Notes under the pieces: generated by a model
Database searches by the model: none
The model's input: the letters and a program-made list of their open reading frames with translations, nothing else
Told to the model about the DNA's origin: nothing
Translations under genes and position numbers: made by a program
In this document: one piece after another, positions 43,651 through 55,000 of the stretch
Layout of the letters: every line of letters begins with the position of its first letter
Numbering within the stretch: the first letter of the stretch is position 1
NCBI GenBank assembly: GCA_003290165.1
Contig: QNQO01000511.1
Coordinates: 124,001-188,000, forward strand
Length of the DNA stretch: 64,000 bases
Source: Berberis thunbergii
Lineage: Eukaryota; Streptophyta; Magnoliopsida; Ranunculales; Berberidaceae
Direction of reading: 5' to 3'

Positions 43651-43733
43651 GGCAAAAATACACTTTTGCCCCATCTTTAAACACTTTCTCCAAAAAGGTG
43701 TTTAAAGATGGGGGCAAAAGTGTATTTTTGCTC
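43651..43733. repeat. Long perfect hairpin, about 32-bp stem
   Basis: CAAAAATACACTTTTGCCCC followed by ATCTTTAAACAC, a loop of about 15 bases, then GTGTTTAAAGATGGGGG and CAAAAGTGTATTTTTG. The arms are complementary over about 32 bases with a single extra G. In unit B the corresponding place holds only the first arm and a short degenerate sequence. Confidence 0.85.
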
Positions 43734-46731
43734 CTCAGCAGCAAACCAGGCTGCAGACCCCCTGTAGCATTACTCCTAAATCTATAACGAGAATTCCTCC
43801 AAATGAATAGTGAAAATTGTCTTCAACCTGAGTTTCCTTTCCACTTTTATCCTCTCAACTCTACAGTATTTATAAGAAAAATTCAAAGTAGGCAAAAAGT
43901 AAATAGGGTGTTAGGCTCATTCAAATAAAATATATTATTAAATATATTTTTACTATTTTATTTTCTCGTATTTAAAACATTTACAATCAAAATCAGCCCT
44001 GTAAACATTAACTAATTATACTTAAGCTCTTAATTTTAATCTCTTCAATTATTTACAAATTATAAAAAGGTCATCACATCTAATTTTTGGATTTTTCATT
44101 TTACCCTTCACATTTCATACTTTTATAATCAAAATCAGCCACTCTAAAATATAAATGAATTATACCTATGCCCTTAACATAATTTATTTGAAACATCTTA
44201 TTTATTTATAAATTATACATAGGCCCTTAATATTATACATAATTATTTTATTTAGAAATTTAATATTAACTTTTTTTATTATTGAACTATTATAATAAAT
44301 AAATAAATAAATATCCGCACATGTAAAGCGCGTCGACACCCAGTGTAGTGTTAGTTTTGCATATATAAGTGAAGGTTGCCATATTGCCAACAAGTTGTAC
44401 AAAAGCCAAACCCCAATGGTTTGTGGTTTATTAACTTACATAAGCCGTGCAATTTTGGTGGTCGAAAACAGATCAACAACCTGGTGTTGGCAAACTTGAA
44501 CATTAAAAACAGCAGAGCTATTGTTTATTTAATCATGAACAAATATATTAATAAATAAAATAAGAGTAAGGCTCAAATTAGGTTTTGTAATTATGCTTTA
44601 CAATCTGAATGATGTGACATTATTAGAAGAGTTTTTTACAATTTTGAGATACATATAAATATTTTGGAGATTTATTCTAGTCTTTCAAGATCACACTACA
44701 TCATTCTGATTGCAAAATCTGGTTCTAGCCTTATTATTTCAAAAAGAGTAAAGCTAGAAAATAAGATATTATAACCATGTTTTGCAACCAAGATGATATG
44801 GTGTAATCTATACAAATTACCAACAAAATACGTCCAAGAAAAATAGGAAAAACACCGCACATCAAATGACGACAACCCAACCCTAATAATGGACTTGGGA
44901 ATAATTAATCACTACTGGATCATTCTTGAAACTCCAAGTCTAAGGTTGTCGTTATGGTGTGCTGTTGATATTTTCGTAGTTAATGATTTTCAAATTTTTA
45001 TTATTATCAATTTTTTTTTTTTATAAATGAGTGGGGATCGAGGGACACAAGTGTATCACATGACGAAAGAAAACGAAGAACAAAAACATTTCGACGAAAG
45101 ATTCCAACGGAACCTTTTGATTCTCGGCAAAGCACAAAGATCATTCCAAAGCCCAACCCAACCCAATACCGTTATGTACTCGGCCGAATTGGTTGATGAT
45201 TTCACAACCTACTAAAAAGAGTTCATCACCTCAGGCAGTCTTGTACTTCACCACTCTGTGATTTCGGTTTTCTGAGTTAATTTCAGTCTCTTGATTTTAA
45301 GAAATATTTTGGTGTATAAAAAAAACATAAAAATTTGAAAGATAACATAAAGTATATATAATGAAATATCGATGGTATATGAAAAATGTGAAAAATTAAA
45401 ATGCAATTACGTAAATCTATTAAACACATTTAATGAACCTAAATACCAAGAAATAAAACAAAAATGAAATCAACAGAAAATTAGAATAATCTAAACGGTT
45501 TTTTGTCCTAAGCAATATTATAAAGAAAATTAAAGTCATTATCAACATTTAACCACGCGTGCTCGAAAAAGTCATGTTCAACTTGAACTACATATACGTA
45601 TGGTAATATTTATAAGAAAACAATTTTTTTTTTTACTTTAATAATGTTAAAACTGTCGTAATTTGAAATGACGATTAATCTGTTAATTAAACTCTTTATT
45701 TTTTACTATATATTTTTTCATGATTTCATCTACCTAAACAGGGTGCAATTTATGCAGGGCCAGGCATCCCGACTCTTAGAAAGGATTTTGGGGTGTTTGT
45801 TTTTGCCTTTTAATTATAGAGAGAAGTCATTTTATTTTTTAAATACATTGTAATTCACAATTCACGTGTCTATTTATGTATACAGATGACTTCGTTATTT
45901 TGTGGTCTCTATCAATATTCTGCAATTAAACATAGAATAGTTAATGGAATACTAGTTCAACAGTATAAACTTGTGGTGGATAATATCACAAGTCCAACCG
46001 ACCAACATTTGAAATGGAAAGAGTTAAAAGATAAAAAATGTAAAATAAATATTATTGTATATATTACTTTGTTTATATTTAGGAGTTAAAATACCAAATA
46101 TATTATAATAGCATAGCAGTACAAACAGAGTACACTAAAATAGAGGAATCCAATCGAATCGAATCGAATCGAATCGAATCTTCAATTAAGCTCGTACTCT
46201 TCTACCTGGATCTTGTTACGTAGAATATACTCTGCACTAAGGGGTTAAATTAACCGTAACATGCAACCAATTTTAAAATTACAGTAGCTTAGCTGCTAAT
46301 CATCCATTAATTCATAGCTTGCATGTGATGCCAGTTTACCAAACTACAACTTGACACAAAAACAAAATTAAATTAATTAATAAATGAAACAAAGCCAAGT
46401 TACAGAAAAGGTAAGCAAATAATTTACGTTTTTATGGAATATAATGAGTGTAGTAAACTCTGTTAATTGAGAGTGAGGTTAGACAATCAGGTTTTCAATC
46501 ATCATTATATGATATTATTAAAGATGGTTTTTTCAACCTCGAGATTCATATAAACACTTAGAAAATTTCATAATTATTTCAAGATTATGCCACGTCACTC
46601 TGATTACAATAACCTAATTTCCTAATATTTTCGTAGTTGATTACAGAGTCATCATGACGAGGATATCACTAGATAACTTAGCAGCAACATGTTAAGGTTA
46701 CCAAAACGAAAGGTAAATACAAATATAAAAA

Positions 46732-46732
<1 letters not shown>

Positions 46733-46791
<59 letters not shown>
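46733..46791. repeat. (TA)n microsatellite
   Basis: About 58 bp of uninterrupted TA dinucleotides. Absent at the matching place in unit A (about 42590), so it expanded after the duplication. Length is likely polymorphic. Confidence 0.95.
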
Positions 46792-46794
<3 letters not shown>

Positions 46795-46825
46795 TTTGGC
46801 ATTGTATATAATGAGATACAAAAGT

Positions 46826-47467
46826 TTAGGGGTGGGCACGGGATAGGATTGGACCGGATGGACTCGTCCCAATCCTATCCCGTTGTTTTATCTTCGGAAC
46901 GGGATAGATCTCATCCTGAATTTGTCTTATCTAAAACGGATTCAGGACGAGATGAACATGGTTTGATTTTATGCAATTACTAAGTTATTATGATGTGCAT
47001 ATTAAAACGTATATTCTTATAATTTCTATATCATCAACATTCTCATTAGGTCTACTTTGTTCCACAATATGTCAGGTTTTATTTTTATAAGTTTCTATTT
47101 ATGTTTTTATTTACATCATCAATTCAAAAATATTATAGTATTTTCTACCGTTATGCATATTAAGGAGTTATCTATGAAAGTGTTATTGTTTTAAACTATA
47201 ATATAATTATTTGTGATGTTAAGTTCACACAACTCCTCAAAACTTCATGTACCACACTTAATTTGACACACAAAATTTTGAGTTAATAAATATTAAAATT
47301 AATAAAAATTAATATTAAATAGGTTCGGGACGGGATGGACGAGATTGAAACTCTTCATCCTAATCCCATCACACTCTAGATCGGGATGAGTTTGATCAAT
47401 CTCAAAAAGACTCAAAAAAATCGGAATGGGATCATGATCGGGATCTCGGGATAGGATGCCCACCCCT
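46826..47467. mobile_element. hAT MITE with 8-bp TSD; empty site preserved in unit A
   Basis: The ends are (TT)AGGGGTGGGCACGGGAT and, complemented, AGGGGTGGGCATCCTATCCC. ACAAAAGT flanks both sides (46818-46825 and 47468-47475). The paralogous site in unit A (about 42619) reads GATACAAAAGTTCATAGATC with no insert. It is 642 bp with no ORF. Confidence 0.9.
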
Positions 47468-47805
47468 ACAAAAGTCCATAGATCTCAAGTTCTAACATAT
47501 GTCTGCCTTCTCTGCCTAATAGAGTATATGACAATTTTAACAATGTATATACGTTCACCCAGGTCTATTGCTGAGCTGGTAACCCATTGGTATAAAAAAC
47601 TATATTTATTGTCAATAGTATGTTATCTAATAAAAAATAAAAAATAAAAAATAAAAAATAAAAATAAAAACACGCATAAATAGCAAAAGCGAAGGTTCAA
47701 AGGGGCTTCGGCTCAAATGACTTATAATACACTTTAAGACATTTATCATCAATGATGAGTATCCTACTAATGGTTCATATTTTCTACATAAATTTTAAGG
47801 GAGCG

Positions 47806-48016
47806 CTATCCCCATCAAGATAAGCGAAATTGCTTTGAGATGCGTGACATCATTTATCTCAAGGCTCGTCGAGAAAACGGACGAGGAAGTGGGTGTGACC
47901 GCTCATCCCCCTCGAGATAAGTGCATGTGCCCTCGAAATGCACTGCTTTGCGAATCTTGAAAGGGATGAATGATAACACCCACCCCTCACCCCTTTCCTC
48001 GACCCCTAGAAGGGCC
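47806..48016. mobile_element. CTCGAG-type MITE in unit B, composite
   Basis: GGGAGCGCTATCCCC at the left and TTTCCTCGACCCCTAGAAGG at the right. The core has CCCTCGAGATAAGTGCATG and GCCCTCGAAATGCACT. It belongs with the Mutator-type MITE family, but the boundaries and target duplication are unclear; it may be two nested copies. Confidence 0.55.
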
Positions 48017-48364
48017 GGTGTCTAAATGAGGACCATGTGATGACAGTTATAAAAGTTTATAATAGTTGAATCCGAATTGTATTTTGAAAAATAGAAAGCA
48101 AGTTAAGTAAAAAAAAAAAAGTGGTTAATAATCCTATCTTCTATTTAGATCTAGCAGATTGTGAAATAATTAAGCTAGTAACTAAGAAACAAAATTTGGT
48201 CTGATTCTCCGATTTAATTTGGACAAGTTTTTTGTCAGAATTTAGTCTTAGTTTGATGTTTCAAGGTTTTTTTTTAATTGGTTAAGTTGGCAGTCCAAAG
48301 CTAATCTATTCTAGAGCACGGAGTGGTTATAGCCTAAGATTTCTCACGTGCCCATGTAGTGTGT

Positions 48365-48594
48365 GTGGAAAGAGAAAAATATAAGAGGTTTTTAAAAATT
48401 CAACAAATCGGAGCAATCTATTTTTATCGAGGTTAAGGAACTATTGTAGATAATGGATTCGGCTTGTAATTGTTTTAGTGAATTATTTTTTGAGACATTC
48501 ATGATGTTTTGGCATTCCTTGGTATAGGAATCGTTTCTCTTGTATCTTATTTTCAATAAAAACCTTCGTGTTTGCAAAAAAAAAAAAAAAAAAA
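48365..48594 (+). repeat. 3' end of a poly(A) retroposon, unit B copy
   Basis: Matches 43330-43549 and ends TTCGTGTTTGC followed by about 20 A, then (CAA)n. The long A tail supports a retroposed 3' end. Confidence 0.55.
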
Positions 48595-50107
48595 ACAACA
48601 ACAACAACAAGAAGAAGGTTTTTAAACATGGTATAATATGCGGAGGCATATACTTTTTGCACATATCTCTAGATCTAGTATAATTCTAGAGAGCATGGGT
48701 TTGCTGCTTGGGGGGCGAAAATACACTTTTGCCTCCCCCTTAGGGAGCAAATCAGGCTGCAAACCCAGACCCTGTAGCATTACTCCTAAATCTATAACGA
48801 AAATTCCCCCAAATGAATAGTAAAAATTGTCTTCAACCTTAGTTTCCTTTCCACTTTTATCCTCTCAACTCTACAGTATTTATAAGAAAAATCCAAAGTA
48901 GGCAAAAAGTAAATAGGGTGTTAGGGTCATTCAAATAAAATATATTATTAAATATTTTTTTACTATTTTATTTTATCGTATTTAAAACATTTACAATCAA
49001 AATTAGCCCTGTAAACATTAACTAATTATACTTAAGCTCCTAATTTTAAGCTTTTCAATTATTTATAAATTATAAAAAGGTCATCACATCTAACTTTTGG
49101 ATTTTTCATTTTACCCTTTACATTTCATACTTTTATAATCAAAATCAGTCACTCTAAAACATGAATGAATTATACCTATGCCCTTAATATAATTTATTTG
49201 AAACATTTTATTTATTTATAAACTATACATAGGCCCTTAATATTATACATAATTATTTTATTTAGAAACTTAATATTAACATTTTTATTTATTATTGAAT
49301 TGTTATAATAAATAAATAAATAAAAATAAATATCCGCACATGTAAAGCGCGTCGACAGCCCAGTGTAGTGTTAGTTTTGCATATATAAGCAAGGCTTGCC
49401 ATATTGCCAACAAGTTGTACAAAAGTGGGGTTGTGGTTTATTAACTTACATAAGCCGGGCAATTTTGGTGGTCGAAAACAGATCAACAACCTGGTGTTGG
49501 CAAACTTGAACATTAAAAACAGCAGAGCTATTATAGTATGGCTAAATACATATTGTTTATTTAATCATGAACAAATATATTAATAAATAAAATAAGAGTA
49601 AGGCTCGAATTAGGTTTTGTAATTATGTTTTGCAATCAGGATGATCTGACATTATTAGAAGAGTTTTTTACAATTTTGAGATACACATAAATACTTTGGA
49701 CGAAAGATTTCAACGGAACCTTTTGATTCTCGGCCAAGCACAAAGATCATTCCAAAGCCCAGCCCAGTCCAATACTGTTATGGACTGGGCCGAATTGGTT
49801 GATGACTTCACAACCTACTAAAAAGAGTATAAAAGTGAGTTGCAAGTCATCTCTCGTTTCATCACTTGTCATGTACTTCACTATACCGTGATTTCGGTTT
49901 TCGAGTTAATTTCAGTATCTTGGTTTTAAGAAATATTTTGGTATATAAAAAAATGTAAAATTTAAAGAATACATAAAGTATATATAATGAAATATCGATG
50001 GTATATGAAATATGTGAAAAATTAAGATGCAATTAAGTAAATCTATTAAACACATTTAATGAATCCTAAATACCAAAAAATAAAATAACATGAAATCAAC
50101 AGATAAT

Positions 50108-51271
50108 TAGAAATTAGGGAGTGATTTCAAAATTCAATATAAAGTAAAAAAAATTATAATTAAAAAATCAGGTGGCGGTTTCAAAAATCAATAAGTAATT
50201 ATAAGAAATGATAACTAGAAGAAAAAATACTCAAATTTACGAAAAATCCCAAAATATTTCAAAAAAAAATCATCAAAAATATAATTTTTGTATTTTTAAG
50301 AATTTTTTTCCGAGATTTCATGAAATCTTATTCCTTGGTAGAGACAAAAAGAAGCCATATTTTGTGTCATTTTTATGTACTGTTACTAGTATGGAGATTA
50401 TAAGACGTTTTGGTCTCTCATCCTTGTTGCATTGGTTTTATATTCATTTCAGGTTAATAGGTTTTGCAATAATGAAACTAAAAATGGCATTGTAGAAGGT
50501 AGAGTTACTTCATATAGTGTGATTGATAGTAATAACATAGTTGGGCGTAGTGGTTGTAGTACTACTACTATGCAAGTGCGGAGCCAGATTTCTCAAAGAA
50601 GAGGGGCAACTATTTATTATATGAGTTAATGAAATAATGGATCCACCGTTTAAGGAAGTGTGAAGAGCAAAGTAGAGTAATTCATCATTTTTAGGGGGGC
50701 AATAAACACTATTAACTAAGTGAACCTCACATTCTATTGGTAAATTAATGAAAATTTCAAAGTTAAAGAGGGACAATTGCCCCCCTGTCTCCAAGGTGGC
50801 TCTGCCCAGCTACTATGTATGGTGGTGGCGGCAGAGGAGGACATGGTGGTGTTACTAACTCCGTGGTTGGATTAATAGAAAGAAACCATAGACACAAATG
50901 GTGATGGTGGTGGGGGTTTTGGGTGGGGATGGGAAGGAGGCGGAGATGGTGATGGTGGTGGCAGGGGATTTTCTGGATGAGGTTGGGCATGTGGTGGTGG
51001 AGGAGGAGGGAGGAAGTCAAATGGGAGGAGAAGGAGAGGGCATCATCAACACAAGCAGAAGAGAAGAGTAGCAAGGAACGATAAGGTTTACAAGCTAGGA
51101 GAGCATGCACATTGCTTGATTAAAGGGCCTTGCTTGGGCTTGAAACTGAACAGACCTCTTCGTTTTAGTGGGCCTTTCTTTTATGATTGGTAGAATATGT
51201 TCAAGGCCCATTGTAGATAACTTACTTTGTTTGAAATTAGTGAAAATTGTAACCTGGATTTAATTAGCAAC
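50108..51271. other. Intergenic; one inverted-repeat element, no convincing gene
   Basis: At about 50574-50810 the ends GCGGAGCCAGATTTCTC and, complemented, GGGCAGAGCCACCTTGGAG face each other, resembling the common plant GGCGGAGCCA-type TIR element. Downstream, 50820-51030 is GGTGGTGG-rich simple sequence; its minus-strand frame of 115 aa with His and Pro runs is probably an artefact of this composition. Confidence 0.45.
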
Positions 51272-51573
51272 GATTTCAAGGAGTCATGTTTGGACTTCTA
51301 CTTGTTTTTATGGACGGTATTTGTAATCGAAAATTCTAGGGGTCGAGGGAAGGAACGAGGGAAATGACCATTCGCCTCGAGATGAATCTATCAACATTAA
51401 TATATGCAAAGTCGCTCATCTCGAGGCAAATGGGTGGTTACTATCCATCCCTCTCTCCCTCTCTCGACCCCTAGCAAAGCTCATTTGTAATTGTGTTTTA
51501 AATAGAATGGGTAAAAAAACCAAAAGTTGCACAAAAATGACCCCGCAAACATGACTCCCTAGACAATCTTGTC
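51272..51573. mobile_element. Foldback MITE (family A) interrupted by a Mutator-type MITE
   Basis: Left half AAGGAGTCATGTTTGGACTT...GGACGGTATTTGTAAT; right half TTGTGTTTTAAATAGAATGG...AAACATGACTCCCT. Removing 51328-51482 plus one target copy rejoins a family A core (ATTTGTAATTGTGTTTTAAA). Confidence 0.7.
51328..51482. mobile_element. Mutator-type MITE, 9-bp TSD ATTTGTAAT
   Basis: 155 bp. Left CGAAAATTCTAGGGGTCGAG; right, complemented, GAGCTTTGCTAGGGGTCGAG. ATTTGTAAT at 51319-51327 and 51483-51491. The core has CCTCGAGATGAATC and CATCTCGAGGCAAATGG. It shares both ends with 31903-32091. Confidence 0.9.
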
Positions 51574-51651
51574 ACATACGTGTTCAAGATCATCCAACGA
51601 CGAGTGCTACTCCATATGTCCGGAGCAAAGTCACCGAAACATAACTATCAC

Positions 51652-51762
51652 GTGAAATTCTAGGGAGCGAGGATGACTTTCCACCGCTCATCCTCCTCGA
51701 GATGCACACCCCTCATCTCGAGGTGGTGGACGGTGGGGGTCCCTCGCTCCGTAGAAAGGTTC
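51652..51762. mobile_element. Mutator-type MITE near the MATE gene promoter
   Basis: 111 bp. Left GTGAAATTCTAGGGAGCGAG; right, complemented, GAACCTTTCTACGGAGCGAG. Flanks AACTATCAC (51643-51651) and AACCATCAC (51763-51771), one mismatch. The core has CCTCGAGATGCAC and ATCTCGAGG. It lies ~290 bp upstream of the MATE start codon. Confidence 0.8.
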
Positions 51763-52046
51763 AACCATCACATTTCAGCTTTCAATTCACGAAAACTTGG
51801 AGACAAGCACACTCCACAGCGAAACCAAATCAAATAATTGCATTTGAGAGTTGGACAGTTTTCATTCAGTCCACAAAATAGACCATTTGAAAACGCAACG
51901 CAATCAAACGTGAAACGTCTCTCCCTGTCTCACACGCTCTCCACGTGCTCCAACGACCACAAAAGCGCTCTCTCTTCTCCGTATGTGCCTGTGTGGTTCA
52001 AGTGTTCAACTCACTCAGCTCCGCATTTCTTCAAACACTTGTCGAC

Positions 52047-55000
52047 ATGGACGTCAAAACCCTAACCCTCTATTCTCCGCCTCTCCCTCTCCGAAACCCT
52101 AACTCCCACCAACAATTCTTCTCATATGCTAACCGATCGCTCTCTTTCAAGTCACGTCGTGATTTCAGGGTTTCGTTGCGAACCAATCGAAGAATTAGAA
52201 CACGTTGCATTAGCCCTGTTGAACAAAATCTCGAAGAACAGAGTTTTAATGTAACCACTAATGCTGAATTTGAAGACGTCGAAGAAACTTCTTCGATTGA
52301 AATTGGTTCTAATGGAACAGTGACGGTGGAGGAATTTGGAGGGAAAGAGAGTATTTGGGGGCAAATGAAGGAGATTATCTTGTTTGCGGGACCGGCGGTG
52401 GGGCTTTGGACTAGTGGACCTTTGATGAGTCTCATTGATACTGCTGTTATTGGGCAAGGGAGCTCAATTGAACTAGCTGCACTGGGTATAATTTCTTGCT
52501 TTTTAAATGAAATTTGATGTTTTTTATTAGTTGTAATTATTATGGGTTTTGGTTTTGATTATGGGTTTTGTGATGAGTAGGACCTGGAACTGTTGTCTGT
52601 GATTATGCGAGTTATGTGTTTATGTTCCTATCTATTGCTACATCCAATATGGTTGCGACGTCGATGGCAAGAGAGGTTAGTTTTGCTTGCTTTTAGGTCA
52701 ATATAGCATGTTTCATTGTTACAATTGTTTTTCGTTTGTAAAGTGTTGGCACATTTGGAGGACAATGAAATAGTTAAATGGGTTTAGTGGTTCAGAACTA
52801 ATCAACTTGTAACTAATTCGTATTCTATGCTTTAATGGTTCCGAGGATATATAGTTTAGAATGTGGAGTGTGACAAATGTACCTGGTGCACTTAAACTAT
52901 AAAGGGAAACTATCTACACGATAGACCGGCATCCTTTGTCGTTGCTTTAGTCATGCAGCTATTGTTTGCTATTTTAATCCTAGATTGGAAAACATGGAAA
53001 TTGATTTCTCTATATTCAAGCCTTTTAATTCTATTTTGCTTCTTCTTATCCATCAAATATTACTTGCTGGGACTGATCTTCTTGTTAATACTTGTTTCTA
53101 CTTTTCTGAAGAAAAGCTACCATTTGGCAAAGTAGTTATTTTGTTGCTTTTTACAATTGGGTACCGGCTAAAACTTGTGATTTTGAATATATAGATTCAC
53201 TAACTGCTTTATTTATCCATAAATGGAACACACATACACACACTAATAGAGAAAGAGATAGAGAGAGAGGTAGGTGACAGAGCTTCCATGGAGTCTCAAC
53301 TCAAACTATAAAACCAGTACTAATCGTCAACCAATTTCGTCTTTGTGTCATCACATACTTGTAGTTGAAGACACAACATTGAAAACTGAAAAAGTACAAT
53401 ACATGATATCTTTGTTTTTTCAGCACAAACAAGATATCTGTATACTCTTTTGTCTATAGCAGCATGCATAACTACCTATATAATGCTAATGCAGGATAAA
53501 AACGATGTACAACATAAAATATCTATCTTGCTCTTTGTCGGATTCACCTGTGGAGTTGGGATGCTGTTGCTTACTAGGCTCTTTGGTACACAAATATTAA
53601 CTGGTAATGGTTGCTACTACAAATTTCAAGTACTTATTTATATCATTTGTGTGATAGGGTTGAACTGATTGTGGTTTTCTTTATTATGTTCTGTATTTGA
53701 CGGAACATTAAGTACAGAAAAGCAAATCAAGCAACTAATTTATTTTTTATTTGTTTTCAGCTTTTGCTGGGCCACAGAATTTGCATATAGTACCAGCTGC
53801 GAATACGTATGTTCAGGTTTGTTTACTTCCAGTTGACTCTTTATTAAGTCTCTATTTTGTGTTGCATAATTTGTTTCCCTTATTTTGGTAGAATTGAAAA
53901 TTTTTCATGGAAATTCCTTGAATGTAGTCTTCATTTCACATACAAATGTAAAAGCGACTCATTAGCATACCTTGTTTTCTCATCGTCAAGAAATGCAACA
54001 AAATCAAACTTTCCAACCCAATCAAACACGCCATAAAGTATTCAGTTTGAATGAATTTGTCTACTCCATTTTTTTTTCTTGACTTGCAGGTAAGTGCCCT
54101 CTTCAATCTTACTTTCATTTTGATAAATACAAGATTTATATAGCAGTTAAAATTTCAAAAATTAAAGAAAATAAACAAAGGATTTGATCCTTCTCATAAC
54201 AAATAGTAATGGATCAGGTCCCTTCTTCAAGACTCTAGCAAAAAGAGCTCTTTCAGACAAAATCAATATTCAAATATATTGCTTAGATCGATTTCTCAAA
54301 ATACTGAAAATGGGACCAATTTGGTTAAGACTTAAGACCATATGAATAAAGAAGGGTAAAGCATAAGGTCAACACGCGTGACACCACTGGTTTATTTTAA
54401 AATGATCCCCTCCCGATTCTGTAAATTCTATCTCATCTAATCTGCCCAAAGACAATATATTATGAATGAATTGGTCCACTTTCTTTTGGTTTTTCTAACC
54501 AGAAACCTTATGCTTTCACTGTGGAATTTTTGCTCCCTACATATGACCCTTGATTGAATGGTTCAATTGTTTGCTCATAAATCATAACACGTTTCTCATA
54601 CTTTCTCTTGTATTTTTAAACTTATCTTCTCGTTTCTTTGTATGGTTTATCTTCATTCGTGCCATTTTCTCACCTCTATACAAATTTAGCTATGTTGATG
54701 CATTTATCTTTATATTTGAGTGGTTTTAACGAATTAATTTCTTCATCTGATGATAGATTCGCGGCATAGCCTGGCCAGCTATCCTTGTGGGTTGGGTTGC
54801 TCAAAGTGCCAGGTATATTAATTTTTTCCACTGAAGTGATGATGTATATTGTTCTTCTCCAAGGTTTTGTTATGCCATGTGCTTAATATCTTTACTAGCT
54901 TATATTTCTATACTCGTTTGACATCTTTGGGGTACTCATTCATAGCTCATTTTCTTGTTATGAATGAATCTTATATGTTCTTAATTTTATCCATCTTCTT

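Larger units (their letters stand above)
40733..45490. repeat. Tandem segmental duplication, unit A (~4.75 kb)
   Basis: It starts about ATATAAAGAAAATTAAAGTC and is matched collinearly by unit B (45521-50107). Landmarks in both are CCAGGCATCCCGACT, AATTAAGCTCGTACTCTTC, GTAAAGCGCGTCGACA, CATATTGCCAACAAGTTGTA and CGGAACCTTTTGATTCTCGG. Unit A has extra material: an internal 447-bp tandem copy, a 120-bp Mutator-type MITE (42843), a perfect hairpin (43651) and about 430 bp near 44665-45095. No intact gene is present in either unit. Confidence 0.9.
45521..50107. repeat. Tandem segmental duplication, unit B (~4.6 kb)
   Basis: Collinear with unit A (see there). Private features: a (TA)n microsatellite (46733-46791), a 642-bp hAT MITE (46826), a 210-bp CTCGAG-type element (about 47806), and a deletion joining ACTTTGGA to CGAAAGATTT (about 49700). 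At 49828-49836 a TATAAAAGT box, followed by ATCTCTCGTTTCATC, looks like a former promoter; unit A has lost it. Confidence 0.9.

Noticed and set aside
46678..46872. 64-aa frame containing repeated Tyr-Ile
   Set aside because: It is a translation of the TA microsatellite.
50763..51110. 115-aa minus-strand frame rich in His and Pro
   Set aside because: It comes from GGTGGTGGN-type simple sequence on the other strand, with no start context or homology that I can support.
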